This document shows, piece after piece, positions 43,116-55,278 of a DNA stretch of 64,000 nucleotides. The stretch covers positions 1,427,006 to 1,491,005 of the forward strand of contig NC_133486.1 in the NCBI RefSeq assembly GCF_025370935.1. Reading direction: 5' to 3'. The DNA is from Choristoneura fumiferana. Its lineage: Eukaryota > Arthropoda > Insecta > Lepidoptera > Tortricidae. The stretch's first letter is position 1, and the number at the start of each line of letters is the position of its first letter. The translations under genes and the position numbers were made by a program. The notes beneath the pieces are model-generated. The model worked only from the letters and a program-made list of their open reading frames with translations, did no database searches and was not told the DNA's origin.

Positions 43116-43522
43116 CACTGACAAAGCTATTGACAGGTCACGGAACTATTCCAAGCTAATATAATTCAACTTCCGCGTAACTGGCCACCCGCGTACCAAT
43201 TGACTTTTCACGGAACCTTTGAACCTTCGTACCTACCTATGTCTAATTTGACAGAGGTTACTTCCGACGATACGTAGAACGGCACAGTCTCGACTGCTCG
43301 AGTGACGAGCGTTTTCTTTGTTCATTCCATATGCTGTAATGTGGTCGAAACGTCGAGGTAAATATTCACTAGTTGTTTGGTGTGATAAGTCCCGAGTGTG
43401 TAAGTAAATATCAAGGCAAAACTGTCTATAATATTTCTTCTATCACCATCCAAACGCGCCGGATGCTCCCTTTTTACTTTTACTGTATAACATGAAGTGA
43501 ATAAATACAAATATAGTCAAGT

Positions 43523-43785
43523 TTGGTTTTTGGAGTCTTTTTGTATGTTATTTCAACTCCAAATTTTGTTACTTTTACGGTGATCCCGTAAAATTCATAT
43601 CGAAAATATAAACTGAAACATAGATGCACAGAAAAACCAGAAAAACCAGAAAAAGAGACCAGAGCTGGGAGCCAGGTCCTCAGCATTCCGTGCTGCGTGC
43701 TATACCGCTACACCACCACTGGACTAGTCTCTTTTTCTGTTTTTACTATGCATCTATCTATGTTTCAGTTTGTATTTTCGATACA
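43523..43785. mobile_element. SINE family 3, fold-back
   Basis: A minus-oriented tail (TTTTTGGAGTCTTTTTG) and full arm to CACCACCACTGGAC are followed by a plus remnant, CTCTTTTTCTG to TTTGTATTTTCGATAC. The second arm is reduced to about 60 bp. Confidence 0.82.
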
Positions 43786-43789
43786 AATA

Positions 43790-44095
43790 TAGTCCTTTAA
43801 TCTTTAAGTATCTCTGAAACATAACACGTGGAAAACTATCTCGTAGAATCGAAAGGTAAATTTAGCGATGTCAGTTTCGGCTAGCTTATCTGGAAATAAA
43901 TTTGAAACTGCCTTCTGCAGAACTATCGGTTTATTGGCACAGTTACATATTGTATTGTATCGAGAAAATGTGTTTTTCATCAAACACGTGAATCTTAAAA
44001 AATCTTTTATTATTTCGTTATGCTCGTTAGTTACTATCCAAAAAATAAAACTTTTTTCTTTTTTTTTTGAATTTTTATATATTCTAATTTTATCC
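43790..44095. other. Unassigned AT-rich stretch
   Basis: Overlapping open frames on both strands (109 and 117 codons) have no domains. No splice or promoter context is seen. Confidence 0.4.
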
Positions 44096-44098
44096 ATA

Positions 44099-44319
44099 TC
44101 CATACCAATATTATACATGCGAAAGTGTGTGTGTTTGTATGTTTTTCCGTCTTTCACGTCGAAAAAGAGCGACGGATCGACGTGGTTTTTGTCATAGAGA
44201 TAGTTTATGGGCCCGAGAGTGATATAGGCTACGTTTTATCCCGGAAAAATGCACAGTTCCCGAGGGAACAGCACGCGATTACCGAATGCCACGCGGGAGA
44301 AGCCGCGGGCAAAAGTTAG
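44099..44319 (+). mobile_element. Helitron-like element, family A
   Basis: TC-CATACCAATATTATACATG at the start, GAAGCCGCGGG hairpin, and TTAG at the 3' end. Confidence 0.72.
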
Positions 44320-45085
44320 TTAAAAATAAAAATGCCTATTAGTAAGAATATGATACGAGTAGTAATTCTGTTACTAATCGACTTAGACTGTAACAACACA
44401 CTTAGTTTCTGGATTAAATAAAATTCAACTTGAAATCAAACCTAGGGAATTTGATGATCCGTCTTATCGAGCTGTTAGAATTCTGTCGAATTTTTCCAGA
44501 AAAATATTAAGAATTTCCACATCGATTAACTTCGCGCAATGAAAATATTAAAACAAGTTCTTTTGTAAAGTTAATCTCACAATGTCCATTTAGATGCTTT
44601 TAAGATTATTCCTACGCGAAAATGAAAATAGCAAATAAAGTAACCCGATTTACTCGAAATTCCATTTGGCGTGCACGTGAAGGGAATAGATAATAGGAAA
44701 TTACTTGTATTATTTACTTTACACGGGATTATTAAATTGTAGAGTAGTCAGGTAGTCAGGTAGCGTTCTGTTTAATTGTCACGTAGCGCCCCGAAAGAGT
44801 CTAAATGGGTGTATTAGTCTACGTTCTGTAGACTTCAAATGACTAAAGCGACGGGTGTAAACGAGTCAGTGGATGTGAAAAAATAGCACTAAATTTTAAA
44901 ACTTTTATTTAGTCACTTAGTACAGTAAGTTAAACGTAAAGATACAAGCGTGAGGTATGGTTGTTTAATAGGTAGGTAATCCATATCCCGGTCCTTGTTC
45001 AGATTCCATACAAATATAATATAACACTAATATATAACAAGAACGCAGGCATTTCACATGTCCATTGCATTATTTAATAATCTTC
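44320..45085. other. Unassigned AT-rich stretch
   Basis: No gene or repeat is recognised. Confidence 0.5.
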
Positions 45086-45090
45086 CAAAA

Positions 45091-45350
45091 GATCGGATGG
45101 CTAAGTAGTTAGAGCACCTGACTACGAAGCTTGAGGTCCTGGGTTCGAATCCCGGCCGGGGCAGATATTTGTGTGAATAACACGAATGTTTGTTCTCGGG
45201 TCTTGGATGTTTAATATGTATTTAAGTATGTATTCATCTATATAAGTATGTTTATCCGTTGCCTAGTATCCATAGTACAAGCTTTGCTTAGTTTGGGACT
45301 AGGTCAATTGGTGTCAAGTGTCCTATGATATTTATTTATGATATTTATCT
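45091..45350 (+). mobile_element. SINE family 2, full length
   Basis: Head GATGGCTAAGTAGTTAGAGC, B-box GGGTTCGAATCCC, the conserved body, and tail GATATTTATTTATGATATTT. Confidence 0.88.
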
Positions 45351-45854
45351 GAGGTCGCTGCATGGTATGGATTTCAAGAATAAATTGGCGGCATGGCTTC
45401 AAGAACATTGCTTTTATTGTTGTTGTTGCTGTTGTCCTATGGTACCCCAGTGGTACAAAGGGCCTACGTGAGACGTCGCCATCCGCTCCTCCATTGCTTT
45501 TATAGTGTCAAGGAATATTCGGATTTTTCTAAGCATTTGTAATTGTCCTTTTTGTATCGTAATTTTGTTTTGACATCGCTGTAATTTAAAATTTCTATTG
45601 TTATTCATTATTTTTTATTATTATTGCTTAGTTTTGTAATTTGACATATCCAGGAAATCCAATTTTATATATAATTTTATAACTTAATATGAGGACATAA
45701 TTTTGATTTTAATATTGTTTTTCTTTTTACAAATTGATTCACCCTATACTTATTATTATAATTTGCATGCTGATGTATCGGCTGTACACTGTACCTAACT
45801 AATTTTATTTGAATATCATCTTCTGGTACGTGTTCTGAGCAAATAAACATTTAT

Positions 45855-45895
45855 TTCTTTCTTTCTTTCAGGTTAGGTTAGGTTAACAGAATAGT
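45855..45895 (+). repeat. TTTC microsatellite next to GGTTAGGTTAGG
   Basis: AATAAACATTTATTTCTTTC ends a retroelement tail. TTAGG units (AGGTTAGGTTAGGTTAACAG) follow at once. TTAGG is the insect telomere unit, but only about three copies are present. Confidence 0.55.
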
Positions 45896-45899
45896 AATA

Positions 45900-46530
45900 G
45901 ATAATAAATGCTGAAGTTTGTATAATGTACAGTGTACTAGCAGGATGCACCAAGAACTTTTTAAACTCTAAACAATTTCAACAATATCCAAATCTACTAA
46001 CCCTCAATCTAACTTTTCACATATCTTTTTAAGACAACTTTTTCTATTACACCCTTATTATGGACGGGTTTCAATATCCCCGCTCCGTGTGCCCGTGGCT
46101 CCCATACGAGTCAATTTAATAGGCAAATGGAAGAGGCTGGCAAACTGAAAAGGTGGATCTACTTATGATTCTATTTTCCTTCCATATTGAGAAGGGTTTT
46201 TGTAGGAGATGGTGACATTTTTATTAAAACTTCACAGTATTATGATTCATCTTCAAAATTTGCGTGTGGGGTAAGTTACTTTTTGTAAGAATTAAGGTCA
46301 TATCTCATTAGAGCCACCCGGCACCCGACCAGCACCGCCTCGACTTTCGGCACCCACTCGTTGTCGACAAGTGGCGTTGTCGGCAAGCAGTCACTATGGC
46401 GGCGAGCAGCGGGCTGTCACCGAGTGGTCCACTCGCCGTCCGCGATATATGTATAATCAGAATCTCGGAAACGGCTCTAACGATTTCGATGAAATTTGGT
46501 ATGTAGGTGTTGAAAACGCTTATTAACGAG
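45900..46530. other. Mostly unassigned; GC-rich patch at 46315-46450
   Basis: The patch has CGACAAGTGGCGTTGTCGGC and several CACTCG motifs in both orientations. It probably belongs to the element ending at 46567. Confidence 0.4.
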
Positions 46531-46539
46531 TTTTAGCCC

Positions 46540-46567
46540 GAGCAAAGCTCGGTCGCCCAGGTACTAG
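46540..46567 (+). mobile_element. Helitron-like 3' terminus
   Basis: Hairpin CCGAGC-AAA-GCTCGG, then CGCCCAGGTA and CTAG at 46564-46567. This is a different end from families A and B. The 5' end was not located. Confidence 0.5.
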
Positions 46568-46710
46568 ATACTAATGCTATCAAGTACCTAGCCTCTTTTT
46601 GATCAGTTGCCCCGGTACTTGTACTCATTTGTAAACACAAGATGTACATTTCAAATGTAACATGCAATATTCGACTCCGGCTGTCAGCCAGCAAGCCTTC
46701 GTCTCGAAGT

Positions 46711-46765
46711 TTTTTTTTTATTTGACTGGATGGCAAACGAGCATGTGGATCACCACTGCCCATAA
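46711..46765 (-). repeat. Retroelement 3' tail scrap
   Basis: A T-run then GGATGGCAAACGAGCATGTG, the reverse of the LINE 3' end at 58590-58620. Confidence 0.55.
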
Positions 46766-46796
46766 CAATCAGTTAGTTAATTATTATTTAATTGGG

Positions 46797-47035
46797 AATG
46801 CAGGCAAAATTAATTTTGGTTCAAGCATGTTTCGGACATCAAGGAGTTCAAATTTCCTGCCTCGCACAGCAAAACTCTGGAATGAACTATCGCCTGCGGT
46901 ATTTCCGGACCGATATGACCTTAAAGGCCGGCAACGCACTTGTGACTCTTCTGGTGTTGCAGGTGTCCATAGGCGACGGTAATCGCTTACCATCAGGAGA
47001 TCCGCCTGCTCGTTTTCCCCCTATACCATAAAAAA
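46797..47035 (+). pseudogene. Non-LTR retrotransposon C-terminus and 3' UTR
   Basis: The open frame encodes M-F-R-T-S-R-S, P-R-T-A-K-L-W-N-E-L and V-F-P-D-R-Y, then after an apparent deletion G-R-Q-R-T-C and G-V-A-G-V-H, with a stop at 46980-46982. The 3' UTR has TTACCATCAGGAGATCCGCC and an A-run. This is the C-terminal tail common to jockey/CR1-like insect elements. Confidence 0.75.
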
Positions 47036-47039
47036 AAAA

Positions 47040-48010
47040 GTTGAACTAAAACGCTTTTCTGATGCATGTCTTTTCGATGGTCACTTGATTTTTCAGGGTT
47101 TCACCTATTTCTAGTAAATAACAATGCGAGTCCAGTCAACAAAAAGTATTAAAAAGTTATATTTTACAAATACTTATTCTCAGGCTGATCAGAATAGTAA
47201 AAACTGCAAAGTTAACTCATTGATTTCATTTTACAAAAGTATTAGTTATGCTTAAAATTTGAATAAAATGGTACCATACAAGTGGTACCTAATTACTTAA
47301 ATCGTGTTACAGGAAAATAATCCGAATAACTCCAGAAAATTGCGCTTTGTTGTGCAAAAAATATGAGCTTGCCAAGGCTGCTATCCAAATCATTTATTAT
47401 ATTACAGAAAAAATATTAAATAAGAAAGTATTTAATTATAATATAATGTCAACATTTACCTAATCAATATAAAGATAATTATCTGAGAGCATAATTTACT
47501 CATTACAGTGTTAAGATACACCTGTTAAGTGAATTTCTAACTAATAACTTTGAAGGTAACCTTATTATGGAGTTAACACTAAGGGGCTGTTTCGCCATCC
47601 ATTGATTAGTGTTAGCTGACGGTTAAATGTGATGCCGTCTCTATTTGTTTTGTTTGAATAGAAGGAGACGGAGAAGCGAGTGGTTCAAAAGAAGAATTCT
47701 GAGCGTAGTCGAGGGTTTCAAAGGCACGAGATGCTAAACAACTTTACAGCCGAGCAGAACACACAATTTTTCACCTCACGACAGCGAGAAAAATATTAGG
47801 TAAAAATAAAGAATTCTCATCCCATGGAAATATCTCAAAATACATTCACGTTCTTGTCTCCATAAAAGGAGGGAATTTCGAAGTCCAAGTAAGAGTTCAG
47901 CTTTTTAGATCCAGGGTTTGGGTTGGACGTTGATAAGTGAGTTAGCCAGTACTTTTTACATTTCATTATGCAAGTAGCTAAACCTACTTAAAGTTAAAAT
48001 AATTATAACT
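47040..48010. other. Unassigned stretch
   Basis: No gene, RNA or repeat boundary is recognised. Confidence 0.5.
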
Positions 48011-48014
48011 AGAA

Positions 48015-48185
48015 TTGGCAATACAATACAATACAATACAAAGACTCTTTATTGTACACCAGAAATAGTAAGCGATACAGAAAACAGATACACAGAGAAA
48101 AAATTACAAGGTGAGCTACAGGCGACCTATTATTATTTTATTGTTATTTTAGCTATTGGCGGCTTATTGGGGGCAATATTGACGT
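48015..48185 (-). repeat. Retroelement 3' end with (ATACA)n tail
   Basis: AATACAATACAATACAAAGA and TCTTTATTGTACACCAGAAA are the reverse of the block at 51530-51692. Confidence 0.65.
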
Positions 48186-48504
48186 GTGAACTTTTTTCCC
48201 TCCAGGAGGTGCGTTCTGAATTTGACCACATATCTATCTACATATTTGTACTTATTTTTTGTGAATAAAGACGAAAAAACTTATGTAATAGAACAAAATG
48301 TAAAGAAATGTTATCTATTTTTTTGGTATTAATAAATAATAATAACAAGAATTAAAACACACGCATTTATATTAATTAAAATGGGTAATTTATGACAAAC
48401 CACGTTTCAGCACCTGTCATTGTGCTTTTTTTTCGGGTGCGTTTCCGAATCTCTTTACATCATTTGATATCTATTTTCTTCTTGTTTGTCCTGTAATTTT
48501 TAGG

Positions 48505-48973
48505 GTTCCGTGCCTCGAAAGGAAAAAACGGAACCCTTACAGGATCACTTTGTTGTCCGTCCCTGTCTGTCCGGTCCGGACCCTTTTTCTCAGGAACGCG
48601 TGGAGGTATCAAGCTGAAATTTATATCAAATACTCAGGTCTACTGTTCCTTGGAGCTGTAAAAAAAATAAAACTTCTAAGCCAACGCAAGCAAAAGATAC
48701 AGCCGTTTATGCCACGATTTTCCGCAAATTTTCGAAACTCGAAAGGGAATCACAACCTACAGGGTAGGTACTTCCCGTGAACTCGGAATCTTGAAATTTG
48801 GTACGAAGCAACGTCTTATAGCACAAATACTCGTAAAGGAAAAATTGCGATAAGCGTACATTTTTAGTTACATCATAGAAGAAAACTATTTTTAATAATT
48901 TTAAAGTTACTATCTACAGGTATGTATGGAACCCTCAGTGCGCGAGTCCGACTCACACTTGGCCGGTTTTTTG
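48505..48973 (+). repeat. Dispersed repeat, GGGTTCCG start and GGCCGGTTTTTT end
   Basis: It begins TAGGGTTCCGTGCCTCG and ends GAGTCCGACTCACACTTGG plus CCGGTTTTTTG. I know this as a common, non-coding lepidopteran repeat. Its inner part keeps AACCCTTACAGGATC and GTCCGTCC. Confidence 0.72.
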
Positions 48974-49050
48974 TAATTATAGACGCATTTGGAATAATTT
49001 CAGAAAACTGAAATGAGCTTTATTATTACTAAATAGTTGTTTAAAAAAAA

Positions 49051-49302
49051 ATATCACGTGACAATTCACACCAATTGACCTAGTCCCAAAGTAAGCTTAC
49101 CAAGCTTGTGTTATGGGTACTAAGCAACGGATAAATATAATTATATAGATATAGATACATACTTAAATACATATTAAACACCCAAGACCCGAGAACAAAC
49201 ATTCGTATTTTTCATACAAATATCTGCCCCGACACGGGAATCGAACCCGGGACCTCAAGCTTCGTAGTCAGGTTCTCTAACCACTAGGCCATCTGGTCGT
49301 CT
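49051..49302 (-). mobile_element. SINE family 2, full length
   Basis: Minus orientation with B-box complement GGGAATCGAACCCGGG and head end CTAGGCCATCTGGTCG. Confidence 0.9.
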
Positions 49303-49304
49303 AT

Positions 49305-50310
49305 ATGTTTAATAATAAGAATAAAATAACAGATTTAAAAATTAGGTACTTCCACAATGTATGACGTCAACTTTCTTCGTGAACACGTCAATATTCAACG
49401 CTTACTTCCTCAACCTCGTATCTACCCGAATTGTATAGGTACAACAAATCGACAAAGACGGAATTTTTCCACAGCGAATTGAATATCTAATTCCATATAA
49501 TACTGAAAGCTTGTCTGGAAATTATGAATGGGTTAGAAAAAATCACGATGTTAAAATGTTAACAGCGATGAACAAAAAGTGTCTCGTTATTTTTGTTAAT
49601 CAGCATTTTTCCATTTGGTTCAGAGTTTAAACCTATTTTGATTTAATTGTTTATCAGACAAAGACATTGTTTTTACTTACGCTTAAAAAACTTGGCATGT
49701 TACAAATTGCTACAATATATCACACTAAGATGTAAATTAACATTCAGATAACTACCAGATAACGCCTAGCCTGTGCTTAATTGTTTCAAGTTCCGAACTT
49801 GCTTCTCGCGGAATGTTTTGTTTTTAACTTTGTAATTAACTTCAAACATAACGTGTTGCCGTGAACTTGGGAATTAATATTTATTAAACCCTAGGTAGTT
49901 ATAGTTGGAGATTAGTTTATGCCATTTTGATTAAAAAGCGGTTTGAGGGACCATATGGTCCTTCTAGCCGGATTCGAGGCTAAGTAAAATTTGCTGCGGG
50001 TATAAGTGAGGATCGATTAATTAGTATAGTATATTTTTATAGCTTAGTTAGTGAATTTAAGGAAACAAACAAGCTAGGAAATTGATGATTGATGATTAAC
50101 ATATGTTAACAACAATCCCAATGGATGATTCGCTACGTACTCGTAGATCAGCACATCTAGGCATAAAGTTAATTTTCTAATTAAAATAATGCTTGATAAG
50201 AAACTTTTATTTATTTCTATCTCCAGCCTTTGTACGATGCGGTGGACAGCAGGCTTCCTTTTACATTTCTTGTCTGTCTCGACTCGATGTCTTACTATTT
50301 ACTATTTATT
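49305..50310. other. Unassigned AT-rich stretch
   Basis: No gene or repeat is recognised. Confidence 0.5.
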
Positions 50311-50735
50311 AATGAACTAAAAGAATTTCCTTGCTCACCCGCGACCTTACGATAGCTAAGCTTATGCAAAATATGCGTGTTCATGCAGTTCCTCTACCTC
50401 CACACTGTAAGAACACACACAAACCCATCCATCACCACCACCACACTACACTGACGCGTTTCGAACTCAATCAGAGCTCATCTTCAGAGTGACACAACCG
50501 TACACCATGCTACCTATGTATGGTTGAGTTCGAAACGCGTCAGTGTAGTGTGGTGGTGGTGATGGATGGGTTTGTGTGATTTGTGTGTGTTCTTACAGTG
50601 TGGAGGTAGAGGAACTGCAAGCACACGCATATTTTGCATAAGCTTAGCTATCGTAAGTTCGCGGGTGAGCAAGGAAATTATTTTAGTTCATTGATATGGA
50701 TCTCCACAAAGTAACGCCTGATTCAATAAATTACT
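50311..50735. mobile_element. Near-perfect fold-back element with one-sided tail
   Basis: The left arm 50311-50472 and right arm 50522-50692 are almost exact complements, sharing TTCCTTGCTCACCCGCG, TAAGCTTATGCAAAATATGC and ACTGACGCGTTTCGAAC. The loop is about 49 bp. Only the right side continues into GATCTCCACAAAGTAACGCC (to 50735). A relative with mostly one arm is at 57243-57670. Confidence 0.85.
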
Positions 50736-50739
50736 ATTT

Positions 50740-51525
50740 ATTAATTTACACACAACGTATTTAAACGGATTACTGATTTTTCTTGTAACATTATAACACC
50801 ATGTACTTGTAACATGTAAATATGTACATGTAACATAGTAAAATCTGTTTCCCCGGCAATTTTGTTGAGCGTGTATGGCCTGTGTTAGCGGCGTCTTGTT
50901 GATCAAGTTGGCCCTTCCGCGTAGTTCGGTCAATTTCAAATTTGCTGAATCTCAAATGTATTTTATATTAATGCTTTTTATAATTTTGGTCATCATTTTT
51001 GTACATTCGTGGAGTTGTTTTCATTCGCTTTTAACTCTAATCAAGAAGCAAACGGCATTAATTAGGTTAAAGTAAATTCGACGCTTTGTTTAACCCAACC
51101 ACGGAAACTACACGAGTCGACGCCAATTATAGAATCCCACAGGATCAATGAGCTTAAACGAATTAAAATGGCCTAATCATTCAGTTTCGTTTCCTTTTCC
51201 TTAATTAATTTAACCCTATAGAGTTAACTTTAGCTAAATCTGACTGCAAATTTAACAAATCAACTTATAAAAGGTTAGCCACACCACATTAATGTTGACC
51301 GATTGACTTACGACGGGCAAAATCTCTGTCACTCTTTAAATATATGCTTAAGGAGCACTATTTGTAATAATTAGCTTAACCCTAGTTTATTTATTTATTT
51401 CTGGCTGTTTATCCCATTGCCTATACTTTTTTTATACGTGTATTATATATACGATAATGTGTATGTGTAGACGTGTTTTTGATGCGTTTTAACTTTCTGA
51501 TCTACTGTTGATGCACCACCTGCTG
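50740..51525. other. Unassigned AT-rich stretch
   Basis: Short ATGTAACATG repeats near 50805-50840. No gene is seen. Confidence 0.45.
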
Positions 51526-51529
51526 TAAA

Positions 51530-51692
51530 CTAGTCCTTCCTTCTTTCTGTAAAAAGGTTGCCTGGAAGAGATCGCTCTTAAGCGATAAGGCCGCCTATTG
51601 CTTACCTTGTAATTTTCTCTGTGTACCTGTTTTTCTGTATCGCTTACTATTCTGGTGTACAATAAAGAGTATTTGTATTGTATTGTATTAAT
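51530..51692 (+). repeat. Retroelement 3' end with AATAAA and (TTGTA)n tail
   Basis: GGTTGCCTGGAAGAGATCGC, GCGATAAGGCCGCC, TGGTGTACAATAAAGAG and a TTGTATTGTATTGTATT tail. A polyadenylation-type signal followed by a simple tail marks a retroposed 3' end. Confidence 0.72.
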
Positions 51693-52186
51693 GTTTGTAC
51701 CAAATGTTTTTCAGCACTTAGTTATAAAGCTATTATTACCTAAAATTCAACTCTGCGTTAACGACTTACGATTTAACTTCGAGTGAAGTTACATCTCGCC
51801 CGCAGTATTGTAATTGTTGCTTCACTGTGCTTTGAAATAGAGTGCTATGCTAAGGTTTTGAGGTTGATTTTGGCGTGAAAGTTTTTGTTCAACAGGTGTA
51901 AAGTCAGTGGTTGACTACTTGATTTGTTTTGTTAGGCTGGATACAGGCTCGGTCTTGTATGGGCTTGTTTACACTGCCCGGGGGTTATGCCGGATTTACA
52001 CGTATTCTTTGTTGTCTAGATGTTTACCGTTTTGGCTTCAAAGTTCTCCTTCGTACGAGTAAATTAGATTTAATAAACTGACGTGTAATACTGTGGGATT
52101 AGTGATTAAGAGCTTATAGCCATGCAGACATTGGTGTAATAATGGAGCAGCTTAATAGGTTCTACGCAAATGGCATTTTGTGAGCT

Positions 52187-52290
52187 TCAAAATCAAAATC
52201 TAAAGTTAAAATATCTTTATTTAATTAGTTTGTAACAAGTACCAATGAATGTCAAGAAAACCTGGCAAGAAGCTCAACTGAACTTCAAGA
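52187..52290 (-). repeat. Retroelement 3' end (CAAAGTCAAAATATC type)
   Basis: AAAGTTAAAATATCTTTATT, AATGAATGTCAAGAAAACC and CAAGAAGCTCAACTGAAC match the 12515 block, in degraded form. Confidence 0.5.
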
Positions 52291-52299
52291 AATGTAAAA

Positions 52300-53340
52300 T
52301 ACAATAGGTACTTACGACTTTTCTCAAAATCTTAACCGCTAAATCTAGACACATTAAATCACGCGGGTGTCCTTCTTGCGACGTAGGTACCTAAATGATT
52401 TTTTAATTTTTATTACACTTAAGTTTATTCGAAGAAGCAAAGTAAAGCAAAATGCTTGATGTTTGTAGCGTGACAGGCGACGTCAGTTGGGTTCTAGAAT
52501 GGCGTACATTGGTAGCAGTATTTAATTTGTATGGATTCGATTTGTAGCATTCGAACATGGCGAATGTAGACGATATCTAATTTTGGTATTTCTGCTTCTT
52601 TGGCTAGTTGAAGTATAATTTTGATAGTGTTTTATGCGGCGATTAATCTTAACAGTGAACAGTGATCACAAAATTCTATATTTCTCTCGTGTCTGACATT
52701 TTTTAATGCGCAAGTTGTCTCCGCGTGGTTTCTGGAATTTTGCTATCAAGTTGCAAAAACTACAATCACCGTACAACGTGAATAAGAAGAATATATTTAT
52801 CTTTACTTTAACTGACATTGGCCCAAGCCTTACGGCCGCTATTAAGAGGAATAAATAAAAAAATAATTTGTATGAAAAAAGGAAGATTCAAAGACTCCAT
52901 TATTTTTAAAAGTCGCTAAACTAATGTTGTTCAGTTTGACGAGCAGGATCGTTGTTTTAATTTTTCTCACGTATTACAGGCCACACCCAGAGGTTAATTT
53001 ATCCATAGCGAATGACATATTATCTAACTTTATATGATGACTAGAATATCACGTTGCATGCGGTCTTAATGACCGTAAACAAACCACAGACTTCCAACGA
53101 AAAGCCCCGCCGTCGCAACACTCGCTCTGCAAAATGAAATTCCAACAGGCTAAGTAAAAAATGCTATTTCACCGCATTCCTCGCTCACCCCGGACGTCCG
53201 TTTAAACTTGTGGTTTCCGCGCCGCTAAACCTCGTTCTAACTGATAGTTGTACTTTTGCTTCAATAACTATGGCGAGAAATGGCGCAAATGCTATTATGA
53301 ACCAGCAAAATTGGAGATATATTCTTCTTTGCCTGCAATT
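52300..53340. other. Unassigned stretch
   Basis: Moderately GC-rich between 53090 and 53330, with no splice-bounded reading frame that I can support. Confidence 0.45.
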
Positions 53341-53342
53341 TA

Positions 53343-53633
53343 AGCCGTGGTGGCCTAGTGGTTTGACCTATCGCCTCTCAAGCAGAGGGTCGTGGGTTCA
53401 AGAGTTTTTCGAAATTCATGTGCGGAATTACATTTGAAATTTACCACGAGCTTGCCGGTGAAGGAAAACATCGTGAGGAAACCTGCACAAACCTGCGAAG
53501 CAATTCAATGGTGCGTGTGAAGTTCCCAATCCGCACTGGGCCCGCGTGGGAACTACGGCCGAAGCCCTCTTGTTCTGAGAGGAGGCCTTTGCCCAGCAGT
53601 GGGACGTATATAGGCTGGGATGATGATGGGATG
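53343..53633 (+). mobile_element. SINE family 1, with small internal deletion
   Basis: Head GCCGTGGTGGCCTAGTGG and B-box start GTGGGTTCAA. About 18 bp are missing before GAGTTTTTCG. The body is complete and the tail is ATGATGATGGG. Confidence 0.88.
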
Positions 53634-53742
53634 ACCTGCAATTTTGCTCTCTTCAGAAGTTAGAAAGTTTAGTCACTTTTTAAGACGTTGGAAACAATTT
53701 CTACCAATAGGTTGAGATCGGGCAGCTAAAAATACGTCTCTA

Positions 53743-53962
53743 CTAGCTTTTGCCCACGGCTTCGTCCGCGTGGAATTAGCTTATCGCACGCTGTTCCCTC
53801 GGGATCTGTGCATTTTTCTGGGATCAAAAGTAGCCTACGTCACTCTCTAGCTGGTAAACTATCTCTATGCCAAAAATCACGTCGATCTGTCGCTCCGTTT
53901 TGACGTGAAAGACGGACAAACATACGAACAGACACACTTTTCCATTTATAATATTATTATGA
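53743..53962 (-). mobile_element. Helitron-like element, family A
   Basis: CTAG at 53743-53746 on the minus side, hairpin GGCTTCGTCCGCG, and TTATAATATTA at the other end. Confidence 0.75.
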
Positions 53963-54177
53963 TAGAGTTTAAGACTAGCAACCTGTCACTATTGTACCGT
54001 TTTTGTCAAACTTAAAACCTAAAATTGCTAAAAGTGGCTCCGAAGCGGTAACGTTTCGTGTGCTCTGCCACCCCATTTGGGAATACAGGCGTGTTGTTTG
54101 TGTTTGTGTGTAGTTTAAGACTACTGTCTAATATTATTTATCAAAATAAATCACGGACAGTCAGACGTACCGTCACG

Positions 54178-54267
54178 GGATCACGGTGGATGCTGACCGC
54201 TTCCAACCGAAGCAACTAGGGGTATATCGAGGAGGCCTGTGTCCAACAGTGGACTTCCTATGGTTGA
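54178..54267 (+). pseudogene. RTE-like retrotransposon C-terminal fragment
   Basis: 30 codons encode G-S-R-W-M, then T-A-S-N-R-S-N with an in-frame TAG, then E-E-A-C-V-Q-Q-W-T-S-Y-G and a stop. An ATGATGATGAG tail follows near 54278. Confidence 0.7.
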
Positions 54268-54299
54268 TATAAAAGTAATGATGATGAGTTAGGTTATTT

Positions 54300-55270
54300 T
54301 AAATTAAAAAGGTACAATTGAAGTTACACTAAACTATCCTAAAAATAAATTAACTATTATATAGTTAGGTTCCTTTCCTTCTTGGTACATGTTTACAATT
54401 TTACATTAAAGTTAGCATGCATGTTGTATCATCGTTTACGAGCAAGTGTGATAAATCGAAAGTTAAATACCACTTATTTCATCTGTACACCTACAATACA
54501 AACATATGAGCATGATAAGACAAGAGTTAGACTAAACCTTATAATTCCCAAGTGGACCTACTTATTGCAAATAAAAAGCTACATACATAATAAATCTTCC
54601 CGACTAATTTGTGGTAGATTAATTTTATGTTTATTACCCAAATCATTAGAGTACATGCACCCTCAAGAATAATGATGAATTGTACTAGAAACTTAAGTTT
54701 ATCTTAACCGTTAAAACATTAAGATAACTTTAGTTTAGGGTCTTGAGAGACTTCTGCTTTATATCTTATTCTTTGACAATGTTTCGTATCTTGTTCATAA
54801 AGTAACATTTGTTGCTCCAGAAATCTTCGATATACCCGTTCCGCTACCCCAATGTTCAGCGGTGTGCAATATAACGATGTATCAATAAAGTTATTTGTAA
54901 GAATTAACCGAATGGTAGGCGTAGGGTGAAGGAAACAAAATGACTCTCTTTATGGCTTATTAATTGTGGTGAATGGGGCATTAAGCGGGTCAAAGCTGGG
55001 ATTAGTGTAACATTTATTTACGTCCACTACAGATCTCATAGAAATATGTCGGGGATAAGGGTGTATGAGGATGGATGCCAAACGTACGTTACGTTATGTT
55101 GCAAAAAAAATTAAGGAACCAACTTTGCTGATTTTCATTACTGTTTATCAAATATATTCTTTCTTTAAGGAGTAAACTTTAAGAAGTTCATGTATGTTTG
55201 AGTTTTCTTTCGCGTCTTACCGTATCTTAAAGCCAAATTGTATCAATACTAAAAAAAAATAGGAAATCTT
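54300..55270. other. Unassigned AT-rich stretch
   Basis: A 96-codon frame near 54382-54672 has no domain. TTTACGAGCAAGTGTGATAA near 54435 is a scrap of the TTTTTCATCACA MITE. Confidence 0.45.
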
Positions 55271-55278
55271 ATAGATGT

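Noticed and set aside
43868..44197. Overlapping 109- and 117-codon frames on opposite strands
   Set aside because: No homology-like motifs. The plus frame ends inside a Helitron-like element and the minus frame starts in it.
53343..53420. tRNA-like sequence with a B-box
   Set aside because: It cannot fold into a full cloverleaf and is the head of SINE family 1. The same applies to the heads of families 2 and 3. Only 62072-62143 folds correctly.
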